From contig NC_008044.1 in NCBI RefSeq assembly GCF_000014065.1, forward strand, positions 2,317,501-2,381,500: a DNA stretch of 64,000 bases, given 5' to 3'. This document shows positions 17,029-24,846 of the stretch, piece by piece. Source of the DNA: Ruegeria sp. TM1040 (lineage in GTDB: Bacteria > Pseudomonadota > Alphaproteobacteria > Rhodobacterales > Rhodobacteraceae). Position 1 is the first letter of the stretch. Each line of letters starts with the position of its first letter. Below the pieces are notes generated by a model. It ran no database searches. It was given only the letters and a program-made list of their open reading frames with translations, and was not told where the DNA came from. The translations under genes were made by a program, and so were the position numbers.

Positions 17029-17520
17029 ATGTCCCGTTCGCTCGCTCTGTTTGCCATTGGCCTTGTGTTTGGGGGCGGTATCGGATTTCTGACCGCCGCA
17101 GGAAACGGCGTCACCCTGGATGGGCATGATCACTCTGATCCTGCGCACCACGGTGGCGGATCCGGCGTGGCCACGCACGACCATTCCGCACTGGTGAATT
17201 CCCCCTCTGGTCCAGAGGCGCCCTCGGTCGAGATCCACGTCACGCCCGACGCGATGTCCGGTTGGAACCTGCAAGTGGAGACCAAGAACTTTCGCTTCGC
17301 CCCGGAGCATGCCTCGGGGGCCGATCAACCCGGCGAGGGCCATGCACATGTCTATGTGAACGGCGAGAAAATCACGCGCCTCTATGGGTCCTGGCTGCAT
17401 CTTGCGGCCTTGCCCGAAGGCGAGACCGAGGTGAAAGTCTCTCTGAGTTCCAACAGCCATGGCACCATCGCCGTCGACGGCGTGCCGGTCGAGGCGCGCG
17501 TTGTCGTGAGTGCCCCCTGA
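17029..17520 (+). CDS. His-rich exported or membrane-anchored protein of unknown function, cobalt-linked
   Basis: A 163-residue protein with one N-terminal hydrophobic segment (residues 3-23, signal anchor or signal peptide). A His-rich stretch follows (DGHDHSDPAHHGGGSGVATHDHS, split by short gaps, about 31-53). Then comes a beta-rich domain of about 95 residues with further histidines (GEGHAHVYVNGEKI, SWLHLAAL, SSNSHGT). It would sit in the periplasm. I do not recognise a named family. Placement after cbtBA and before cobF suggests binding of cobalt or nickel before import, which is inference. The start is supported by ATG after a purine-rich stretch. It lies after the cbtA hairpin, so expression may be lower than cbtBA. 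Confidence 0.75.
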   Translation: MSRSLALFAIGLVFGGGIGFLTAAGNGVTLDGHDHSDPAHHGGGSGVATHDHSALVNSPSGPEAPSVEIHVTPDAMSGWNLQVETKNFRFAPEHASGADQPGEGHAHVYVNGEKITRLYGSWLHLAALPEGETEVKVSLSSNSHGTIAVDGVPVEARVVVSAP

Positions 17521-17592
17521 TGGGGCACTCTTGACCTCTTTGCGCGGGCGTCCCATTGCGGGGCGACGGATTTAACGGATGGAGAGCCTTCT

Positions 17593-18357
17593 ATGCTCCA
17601 GCTCAGTCTGATCGGGATCGGCACCGGCAACCCCAAGCACCTGACCCGCGAGGCGATGGAGGCAATCTGCGCGCAGGATTTGATCCTGATACCCAACAAG
17701 GGCGCAGGCAAGGACGACCTTGCCGGGCTGCGGCAAGCGATCTGCGCCGATGTCCTGGCGGGCGCGGCATCGGCGCCCAAGATCGTCGAATTCGACCTTC
17801 CCGTGCGTGATCCGGCCACTCCGGATTACCGCCAGCGGGTCGAGGACTGGCACGACGCCATCGCAGAGGTTTGGCAGGCCACACTCGCTGCACATCTCCC
17901 CAAAGGCGGGCAAGCCGGGTTTCTGGTTTGGGGCGACCCCTCACTCTATGACAGCACCATGCGCATTGCCGAGCGTCTTGGTCAGCGCATGGAAATGCAG
18001 ATGCGGGTGATCCCCGGCATCACCTCGGTGCAAGCGCTGACGGCGGCGCATGGGGTGCCCCTCAACCGGATCGGCGCGCCCGTGCAGATCACCACCGGAC
18101 GCCAGCTCCGCGATGCGGGCTGGCCCGCGGGCTGTGACACGTTGGTCATCATGCTGGATGGGGAGTGCTCGTTCCAGAGCGTCGACCGTCCCGAACAGGT
18201 CATGATCCACTGGTCCGCCTATGCGGGGATGGAAAACGAGATCAATATCGCCGGGCGTCTCTCCGACGTGCAGGACCAGATCCTGTCAGTGCGCGCCCGC
18301 GCACGGCGCGATCATGGCTGGATCATGGACATCTACATGCTGGAACGCCTGCGCTGA
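17593..18357 (+). CDS. cobF: Precorrin-6A synthase (deacetylating) CobF
   Basis: A 254-residue SAM-dependent methylase that methylates C1 and removes acetate, giving precorrin-6A in the aerobic pathway. LSLIGIGTGNPKHLTREAME, LILIPNKG, VWGDPSLYDSTMRIAERL and PGITSVQALTAAHGVPLNRIG are CobF signatures. The ribosome-binding site GGAGAG precedes the ATG. It is separated from the main cob operon and grouped with cobalt uptake genes. It ends in the convergent region facing kynU. Confidence 0.95.
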   Translation: MLQLSLIGIGTGNPKHLTREAMEAICAQDLILIPNKGAGKDDLAGLRQAICADVLAGAASAPKIVEFDLPVRDPATPDYRQRVEDWHDAIAEVWQATLAAHLPKGGQAGFLVWGDPSLYDSTMRIAERLGQRMEMQMRVIPGITSVQALTAAHGVPLNRIGAPVQITTGRQLRDAGWPAGCDTLVIMLDGECSFQSVDRPEQVMIHWSAYAGMENEINIAGRLSDVQDQILSVRARARRDHGWIMDIYMLERLR

Positions 18358-18446
18358 CCCCAGCCATTTTTCGTGACGCTCGGCGGTTCATTCCAGATCC
18401 GCGTCTCTGTCAGTCGCGGCGGCGTCCGATGTGGAGATCCAGCGCT

Positions 18447-18538
18447 GCAGCCTGTCCAAAGGACAGGCTGCCCGGCCCACCCCCAAGCGGAGACTTGCGC
18501 CAGCAAGGGTCTGCACGGGGGCGGGAGCATCCCCGCCC
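18447..18538. terminator. Hairpins in the cobF/kynU convergent gap
   Basis: The 223-bp gap between convergent cobF and kynU holds a perfect 11-bp stem GCAGCCTGTCC-aaa-GGACAGGCTGC (18447-18471) and a 7-bp stem GGGCGGG/CCCGCCC (18519-18538). There are no T-tracts, so efficiency is unknown. Bidirectional termination is the simplest reading. Confidence 0.5.
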
Positions 18539-18580
18539 GGCCGCAACGCTTTATTGTTCCGAAGGGTGTGCCATCGCAGG

Positions 18581-19771
18581 TCAGGTCACGCGCGAGCGCA
18601 CCTGATACTTGGGATCTTTCCAACTCTCTCGCTTCATCACATCCTCAAGGATCTCGGCGGCTTGCACCACATCCGCCTGATCGAGATAGAGCGGTGTGAA
18701 ACCAAAGCGCATGATGTTGGGCGCGCGGAAATCGCCGATGACGCCGCGATCAATCAACGCCTGTACCACCGCATAGCCATCCTCAAAGGCAAAGGAGACC
18801 TGCGACCCTCGCAGCGCTGCCTCTCTGGGGGAGGCAAGCGTCAGTTCCGGGCAGCGGGCCTCGACTTCGGCAATGAACGTCTCGCACAGGGCCACGGACG
18901 CGCCGCGGATCTCTTCCATCGAGACCCCGTCCCAAACATCCAGTGCCGTATCAAGGATCGAGAGCTGCACAATCGAGGGCGTGCCAACGCGCAGACGCTC
19001 CGTGGTCATCGCCGGACGATAATCGGGCTCCATCGCAAAAGGCGCATCATGACCAAGCCAGCCCGCAAGCGCAGGGTCCACCTCAAGCACAATGTCGGGC
19101 CGCGCATAGATAAAGGCAGGCGCACCGGGTCCCCCGTTGAAATACTTGTAGGTGCAGCCCACCGCGAATTCTGCATTGCAGGCCGTCAGATCCACCGGCA
19201 GCGCGCCTGCGCTATGGGCGAGGTCCCAGATCATCACCGCGCCGTTCTGATGCGCGCGTGCTGTCATCTCCATCATGTCGTGACGGCGGCCAGAGCGATA
19301 GTCCACCTCCGTCAGCATCACCACCGCCACATCATCGGTGATCGCATCCGCGACCTCTTCGGGGGCAACGGTGCGCAGTTCATAGTCCTTGCCGATGGTG
19401 GAGATCAGCCCCTGCGCCATGTAGAGATCGGTCGGAAAATTGCCCGTGTCCGACAGGATCACCCGGCGCTCGGGGCGCATCTTGAGCGCCGCCGCGAGCG
19501 CCTGATAAACCTTGATCGAAAGCGTATCGCCCGTGGCCACGCTGCCCGGTGCTGCGCCGATGAACCCCGCGATACGATCGCCCACTTTTTGCGGCAGCGC
19601 CATCCAGTCGGCGGTGTTCCAGGCCTTGATCAACTGTGTGCCCCATTCCTGGGTCAGCACCTTGGCGGCCCGCTCTGCCGCGCCCTTTGGCAGGGGGCCA
19701 AGCGAGTTTCCATCGAGATAGATCATGCCCTCGGGAATATCGAAGAGGTATTTTTTGGGCAGGTTTGTCAT
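18581..19771 (-). CDS. kynU: Kynureninase KynU
   Basis: A 396-residue PLP-dependent hydrolase of fold type I, cleaving L-kynurenine to anthranilate and L-alanine. Visible signatures are YLDGNSLGPLP near residue 18, WDLAHSAGALPVDL near 195, and the PLP-lysine region CTYKYFNGGPGAPAF near 225. The start lies one base after the kynA stop (TGAC-ATG), so the two are co-transcribed. Its product, anthranilate, is the substrate of the catabolic operon at 28462-40979. No kynurenine 3-monooxygenase is nearby, which favours the anthranilate branch. Confidence 0.96.
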   Translation of the reverse strand: MTNLPKKYLFDIPEGMIYLDGNSLGPLPKGAAERAAKVLTQEWGTQLIKAWNTADWMALPQKVGDRIAGFIGAAPGSVATGDTLSIKVYQALAAALKMRPERRVILSDTGNFPTDLYMAQGLISTIGKDYELRTVAPEEVADAITDDVAVVMLTEVDYRSGRRHDMMEMTARAHQNGAVMIWDLAHSAGALPVDLTACNAEFAVGCTYKYFNGGPGAPAFIYARPDIVLEVDPALAGWLGHDAPFAMEPDYRPAMTTERLRVGTPSIVQLSILDTALDVWDGVSMEEIRGASVALCETFIAEVEARCPELTLASPREAALRGSQVSFAFEDGYAVVQALIDRGVIGDFRAPNIMRFGFTPLYLDQADVVQAAEILEDVMKRESWKDPKYQVRSRVT

Positions 19772-19772
19772 G

Positions 19773-20612
19773 TCAGAGATCGCCTCTCAGGGTCCAAAGT
19801 TCAGGAAACAGCTCCACGCTCAGCATCCGGCGCAGATATTGCACCCCAGAGGTGCCGCCGGTGCCGCGCTTGAAGCCAATCACGCGCTCCACCGTGGTGA
19901 CGTGGTTGAAACGCCAACGGCGGAAATAATCCTCAAGATCAACCAGCTTCTCGGCCAGTTCATAAAGGGTCCAATAGGTGTCGATGTCGCCGTAAACCTT
20001 GAGCCAGCGCTCTTGGATCGTCTCATCCAGAGCATGCGGCGCATCCAGTCTCGGCGCGGGGAGGTTTTCGGTGTGACCGTCCAGCGTCTGAAACAGATAC
20101 CGGTTCACCTCGTCATAAAAACTCGGGCGCGCCAGCTCCGCACTGAGGAGCGCATGCACCTCTGGCACATGCTCATGCGGGCGCAGCATGTTGGGATTGC
20201 GATTGCCCAGAACATATTCGATCAGACGATATTGATAGGACTGAAACCCCGAGGACGGCCCCAGAGCCTCGCGAAATCGGGTGTAATCGGCGGGCGTCAT
20301 GGTGCGCAGCACATCCCAGGCGCTGTTGAGCTGCTCAAAAATCCGGCTCACCCGCGCGAGCATCTTGAACATTTCGGCAGTCTGCCCCTGCTGCAAGGCC
20401 TCACGCGCCGCCTGCAGCTCGTGCAAGGCAAGCTTCATCCATAGCTCGCTGGTCTGATGCTGGATAATGAACAGCATCTCGTCATGGGCATCGCTCTTGC
20501 AGTGCTGCTGATCCAGGAGCGCATCCAGATGCAGGTAATCGCCATAAGACATGGCATCGGCAAAGCCCATCTTTGCCCCGTCCTGGCCGGGATTATAGGC
20601 GGAATCGCTCAT
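19773..20612 (-). CDS. kynA: Tryptophan 2,3-dioxygenase KynA
   Basis: A 279-residue haem enzyme that opens the indole ring of L-tryptophan to N-formylkynurenine. [28 protein letters not shown] (substrate/haem region near 53-66), [13 protein letters not shown] and [14 protein letters not shown] are diagnostic. I chose ATG 20612 because GAGAGGTCCACC precedes it; the in-frame upstream ATG has no such site. It is first in the kynAU operon. Formamidase kynB is not in this window and must lie elsewhere. Confidence 0.96.
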   Translation of the reverse strand: MSDSAYNPGQDGAKMGFADAMSYGDYLHLDALLDQQHCKSDAHDEMLFIIQHQTSELWMKLALHELQAAREALQQGQTAEMFKMLARVSRIFEQLNSAWDVLRTMTPADYTRFREALGPSSGFQSYQYRLIEYVLGNRNPNMLRPHEHVPEVHALLSAELARPSFYDEVNRYLFQTLDGHTENLPAPRLDAPHALDETIQERWLKVYGDIDTYWTLYELAEKLVDLEDYFRRWRFNHVTTVERVIGFKRGTGGTSGVQYLRRMLSVELFPELWTLRGDL

Positions 20613-20718
20613 GGTGGACCTCTCTTTCAGGATCACGGGCGCCCGATCTGGGATCGCCCGTCAGGGGACAGCGTCGGCCAGACGGTATTGTGCCACCGGA
20701 CCGGACGCAAGAAAAAAG

Positions 20719-20732
20719 CTTTAAGCTTAAAG
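20719..20732. promoter_or_regulatory. Palindrome upstream of kynA, possible operator
   Basis: CTTTAAGCTTAAAG is a perfect 14-bp palindrome 107 bases before the kynA start. It shares the core TTnAAGCTTnAA with the palindrome upstream of the anthranilate operon (41037-41054). MarR or Lrp-type regulators bind such sites. Binding is not shown. Confidence 0.4.
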
Positions 20733-20909
20733 AAACTGCAGTCTCCTCTCGAACGAGCTACTCGTTCGCTTGTCTCTTCACTGGAAAATCGTCCAACAAT
20801 CTGAAACAACTCAGAGAAGATCCCTTAGCGGATAGCAATTCCCCTGACAGCATCTTACTGTCAAATCGTGGTATCGTATTTTGCAATACCCAATTCAGGA
20901 GACAGGCTC

Positions 20910-23384
20910 ATGGCCAAGGCAGAGCTGCCAGTGATCATTGGAATTGCGGCATCGGCCGGCGGGTTGGAGGCAACCACGTCGCTGGTCAAGAATCTGCCGT
21001 CGCAGACCAATGCCAGCTATGTCGTCGCTCAGCACATGTCCCCGACTCACAAAAGCCTGTTGTGGTCCCTGATCGGGCGAGAAACCGAACTGCCGGTGAT
21101 CGAACTCACGGACGAAGACCTGGTCCCGGAGCCCGACACGATCTATATCGCGCCGCCCAATTACGATGTCATCGTGGACAACGGCAAACTGGCCCTGCGT
21201 GATCCCAGCGGCCATCCCGGCACGCCGAAACCCTTGGCGGACCGGCTATTCAAAAGCCTTGCCGACGAATGTGGCGAACGCTGCGTCGGGATCGTTCTGT
21301 CCGGTACCGGCAGCGATGGAAGCTACGGTATCCGCGCCATTCGCGAAGCCGGTGGGGTCACCATCGCGCAGGAAATCGGCACCGCCAAATATGAGGGTAT
21401 GCCCTCCTCGGCCGTGCATACGGGGTGTATCGATCTGACCATGTCGCCGGATATGATCGGCCAGCAACTCGACAGCATCCTCGCGAACCCTCGGGATTTT
21501 TCCGAACTCAGAGGATTTACCGGCAACCCCAGCGGGTTGCTCGATCTCTACCATATCCTACTTGCGCGCACCGGCGTGGATTTCCGCGAGTACAAGGAAA
21601 CCACCATCAACCGCCGCATCGCGCGCAGAATGGTTGCGCAGGGCATCGACGTCTATGAGGACTATGTCGAATTCTGTCGTGAGAACGCAACCGAGGTGGA
21701 TGCGCTCTACAAGGACATGATGATCTCAGTGACGCGCTTTTTCCGCGATCACGCCCAGTTCAACCAGCTCACCAAGGTCATTCAGGGTTTGGTGGATGAC
21801 AACAGAGATCGCCAGATCCGTGTCTGGGTTGCAGGCAGCGCCACCGGCGAAGAAGCCTATTCTCTGGCCATCCTCTTTGCAGAGGCGATGGGGGGACTAA
21901 AGGCAATCAGCAAAGAGCGCATTCAGATCTTTGCCACCGACATCGACACCGAGGCGCTGGAGGTCGCGCGACGCGGGATCTATCCGCTCTCGGCCGCCAA
22001 CGACGTGCCGCGCCAATATGTTGAGACCTACATGAACCTCGAAGGCGACGCGCTGGAGGTCAACAAGCATCTGCGGTCGGTGGTGCTGTTTTCACGGCAC
22101 AACCTTATTCAGGACCCGCCCTTCATCAACATGGACATGATCAGTCTGCGCAATCTGTTGATCTATTTTGGCGCGTCCCTACAGGAAAAAGTCCTGTCAC
22201 GCATGGCCTATGCCCTTGTTCCCAATGGGAAACTCTTCCTGGGGTCGTCCGAAACCGTCGGCTCGATGCATGGGCATTTCGAAACCTATTCCCTGCCCGA
22301 CAAGATCTATTCCAAACGCGGCCTGCGGCAGAGCGTGCAAGCCACGGCAAATTTCCTGCCCCTTACGGCCCTGCATCGCGGCCCGCTTGCACAGAGCCGT
22401 GCATCAACGCCGCCGCAGACCTTCGACATGTTCGACGCGCTCATCCGGACTTTGGCACCAAATGGGTTTATTGCCACGCAGGACCACGTTATCATCCGCA
22501 TAATCGGTGATATTTCCAGCGCCACTGAACTCAACGAGAGCAGCGCGCTGCCGCGCATGTCGACCAAAATCCTGAAATCCGAGCTGCGCGCCGAAGCGGC
22601 GAGCCTCATCACTCTTTGCCTGCGCAGCAAATCGACTCGATCAGGGCGCTGGCACGATGTTGAAGGGTCGGACCTGATCCAATTGCGTATGACCTGCTTC
22701 CCGCTCTTGATGGATGGCGAGGGTGAAGACCATGTGCTGTTTTCGATCGAAGAGCGTGAATCCCAGCCTCGGACCGTCGCAACCGAGGACATGAATATCG
22801 ACGACCGAATGGTCTATGTGCGCCAGATCGAGGACGAAATCGCCTCCACCCGCGAGGCGCTGCAGCAGACCATCGAGGAGCTGCAAACTTCGAACGAGGA
22901 ACTACAGTCCGTCAACGAAGAGATGCAGGCGACCAACGAAGAACTGCAAGCCACCAATGAAGAGCTCGAAACCTCGAATGAGGAGCTTCAGGCCACCAAC
23001 GAAGAGCTGATCACCGTCAACGAGGAAATGCAGATCAACTCCACCGAGCTGCAACAACTCTCGATTGAATTGGCCGCTGTTCTCGAGGCGACCCCCTACC
23101 CGACGCTGCTGGTCGACCCGGCCCTGCAGATCAGGCATGCCTCGGCAGCAGCGATCGATCATTTTGGCCTCTCCGAGCTGCCCCCAAACGGCACTCATAT
23201 CGGCGCCTGCACCGATGGTGCAGGGCTGGCGCATCTTGTTTCCAAGGTGGCCGAGTGTTTCCGCACCCGCGAGAGCAGCACGCTCGAGGTCAATGACGAG
23301 ACCTGGTCAAAGACGCTGACTTTCACACCGATTCAAAAGGGCGTCACCCAGGAAACCATCGGTGTCACTGTCACCGTTCTGTAG
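20910..23384 (+). CDS. CheB-CheR fusion with coiled coil and PAS domain
   Basis: An 824-residue signalling protein. The methylesterase domain (about 1-190) keeps the catalytic Ser15 (AASAGG), His42 (AQHMSP) and Asp136 (GTGSDGSYG). The CheR methyltransferase domain (about 205-460) has the SAM motif WVAGSATGEEAYSLA and FATDIDTEALEVA. A long heptad coiled coil of EEL/TNEEL repeats spans about 640-715. A PAS domain (about 715-815) ends the protein, and no histidine kinase follows. In related proteins a kinase often does. The ATG at 20910 follows CAGGAGACAG. No chemotaxis genes are adjacent, so the target is unknown. It may work with the orphan gene downstream. Confidence 0.88.
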   Translation: MAKAELPVIIGIAASAGGLEATTSLVKNLPSQTNASYVVAQHMSPTHKSLLWSLIGRETELPVIELTDEDLVPEPDTIYIAPPNYDVIVDNGKLALRDPSGHPGTPKPLADRLFKSLADECGERCVGIVLSGTGSDGSYGIRAIREAGGVTIAQEIGTAKYEGMPSSAVHTGCIDLTMSPDMIGQQLDSILANPRDFSELRGFTGNPSGLLDLYHILLARTGVDFREYKETTINRRIARRMVAQGIDVYEDYVEFCRENATEVDALYKDMMISVTRFFRDHAQFNQLTKVIQGLVDDNRDRQIRVWVAGSATGEEAYSLAILFAEAMGGLKAISKERIQIFATDIDTEALEVARRGIYPLSAANDVPRQYVETYMNLEGDALEVNKHLRSVVLFSRHNLIQDPPFINMDMISLRNLLIYFGASLQEKVLSRMAYALVPNGKLFLGSSETVGSMHGHFETYSLPDKIYSKRGLRQSVQATANFLPLTALHRGPLAQSRASTPPQTFDMFDALIRTLAPNGFIATQDHVIIRIIGDISSATELNESSALPRMSTKILKSELRAEAASLITLCLRSKSTRSGRWHDVEGSDLIQLRMTCFPLLMDGEGEDHVLFSIEERESQPRTVATEDMNIDDRMVYVRQIEDEIASTREALQQTIEELQTSNEELQSVNEEMQATNEELQATNEELETSNEELQATNEELITVNEEMQINSTELQQLSIELAAVLEATPYPTLLVDPALQIRHASAAAIDHFGLSELPPNGTHIGACTDGAGLAHLVSKVAECFRTRESSTLEVNDETWSKTLTFTPIQKGVTQETIGVTVTVL

Positions 23385-23699
23385 AACGAATCGCATAATC
23401 TTAGCCTGGGAATCGCGCATCACCTTCGAGGGTTCTTGCGCGGCCAAACCCGCAGAGCTGCGACTCGGGGTGCGGCGTAGAAAAATTGCGCGACGCCTCG
23501 AAATTAATCGCATCCCTCTAAATAGCGAGTGGACCTTCTACAAAAAACAAATGCCTCAGTCGCTTGAAACAATAATCCATCAATAATCGTTTGGCAGCGC
23601 ACTTGTTCGCCAATTCACACACATGATTATTTCGATCTGTCTAGTCTTGTTTTGACAAATACCGCCTTTAATTTAGACACTTAGTGTTCCTCCAATTAA
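23385..23699. other. AT-richer intergenic region, possible promoter
   Basis: The gap holds no gene I can support. The second half is clearly richer in A/T than its surroundings. TTGACA at 23652-23657 resembles a sigma70 -35 box, but the matching -10 (around 23672-23680) is weak. If used, the transcript would begin only a few bases before the ATG at 23700, making a nearly leaderless mRNA. Confidence 0.35.
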
Positions 23700-24416
23700 A
23701 TGGTGACCCCTGTGTATGAGGTAAGTGAGTACGCCGGCAACATGCTGACAGTCGAGATCCGGGAGGCGGCAGGCGGACGCGACCAGACAGTTGCTGCGGT
23801 GACGTTGAATTCGGACGAACTGAAAAACACCCTGCACTTCTCGGGACGGCGCAGCATCTCCGACGTGTTCCACCCGGACTTCGCAGACTATCTGCAAAAT
23901 CTGCTCGCCCGCGCGGTCGAGGCCCCGATGGTTCTGACCGACCCGGATGTGATCCAGTCGTTCGGCGGCGCCGTGGTTGCGCGGATGCGCATGCTCGTTA
24001 ACAAGGCGGTGGATGGGGGGCGTCACATCACGGTGCGTTTCGCCTATTTCATCGGCGCGATGTCTGGTTTGTTTCGCCGCGATGAGTTAAGCCATCACAT
24101 GCCGCTGCCCCATCGGGAGCGCGCTGCGGTGCAGGCGCTCGACAGCATCTGCACGCCTCTGAGCAATATCGCCTCGCACCTGGATCGCATCCTTGAAAAT
24201 CGAAATGCCACGGAATCCGTGCGCTCTCGTTTGCGCAAGATCGAGGATGAAACCGTCGAGCTGAAGTTCTACACAGAGTTGTTGCGGCGATATGTGGATG
24301 ATTGCGCGCGAGAGCGTGCCGGGCACGAGGAAGACCACGCTCTCGAGTATGAGAACGGCGAGGCAACCACTGCCATCGAAGAGGTTGAGCGCATGATGGT
24401 GGAAACCGGGACGTAG
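23700..24416 (+). CDS. Unrecognised 238-residue soluble protein next to the CheB-CheR gene
   Basis: I do not recognise a family. The first half (about 1-125) looks like a mixed alpha/beta domain. The second half (about 135-238) is helical with PLSNIASHLDRILENRN, LRKIEDETVELKFYTELL and an acidic tail; a helical pair of this kind resembles dimerisation or phosphotransfer regions, which is speculation. There is no signal peptide. No Shine-Dalgarno sequence precedes ATG 23700; GTG 23703 is an alternative. It follows the CheB-CheR-PAS gene on the same strand after 315 bases and may serve the same signalling route. Confidence 0.65.
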   Translation: MVTPVYEVSEYAGNMLTVEIREAAGGRDQTVAAVTLNSDELKNTLHFSGRRSISDVFHPDFADYLQNLLARAVEAPMVLTDPDVIQSFGGAVVARMRMLVNKAVDGGRHITVRFAYFIGAMSGLFRRDELSHHMPLPHRERAAVQALDSICTPLSNIASHLDRILENRNATESVRSRLRKIEDETVELKFYTELLRRYVDDCARERAGHEEDHALEYENGEATTAIEEVERMMVETGT

Positions 24417-24846
24417 CGCGGGGCGTCTTGTTCCACACGCTACCCCCGGGAGCATGACTGCTCTGGTTGCGGCCGGGATCCCTTGAGCCGAAAGTTGGAC
24501 CTTGCCAACCGGGACAGACTTGAAATCGTCCCCGTTTCAAATCGCCATAGTCCGATGGCCACGCCCCCAAAGACCATGCCCAAGTGACATCCACCACGTC
24601 AGGGACCCTTTGTGCTCACCCACGTCGGGTATGGTCCAGCTGTTGCGACGCCATGGGCGCGCGATTTGGTTTTGCAAATTTCACCTTGGCAGATAGATTT
24701 TCTGATTTTCTACAAATGGTGGCCGCGGCGCCGATTCTTCCAAAATCATGGATGGTTTGTGCTTGGTGACTTTACCCGAGCAGGACAAATAGGCATGCAT
24801 ACCAAAAACAATTCCAAAGCCTGTGAAAGCGCTTAGAGAGAAAACC
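24417..24846. other. Intergenic region without recognisable gene
   Basis: The 430 bases lie between the convergent ends of the orphan gene (+) and the GGDEF/EAL gene (-). Short open frames on both strands overlap each other and have no ribosome-binding sites. The right half (24660-24840) is AT-rich. I see no hairpin with a T-tract and no RNA gene. Confidence 0.5.

Noticed and set aside
18431-19873. Long plus-strand open frame (480 codons) opposite kynU
   Set aside because: It is the antisense of kynU, rich in H, R and I, without a ribosome-binding site or a recognisable domain; it follows from GC-rich codon structure.
18581-20612. kynAU as part of a kynurenine-to-NAD pathway with nadC
   Set aside because: No kynurenine monooxygenase or 3-hydroxyanthranilate dioxygenase is in the window, and nadA/nadB provide quinolinate from aspartate.
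22825-23060. Apparent tandem DNA repeat within the CheB-CheR gene
   Set aside because: It encodes the heptad EEL/TNEEL coiled coil common in this protein family, so it is a protein-level repeat rather than a mobile or CRISPR repeat.
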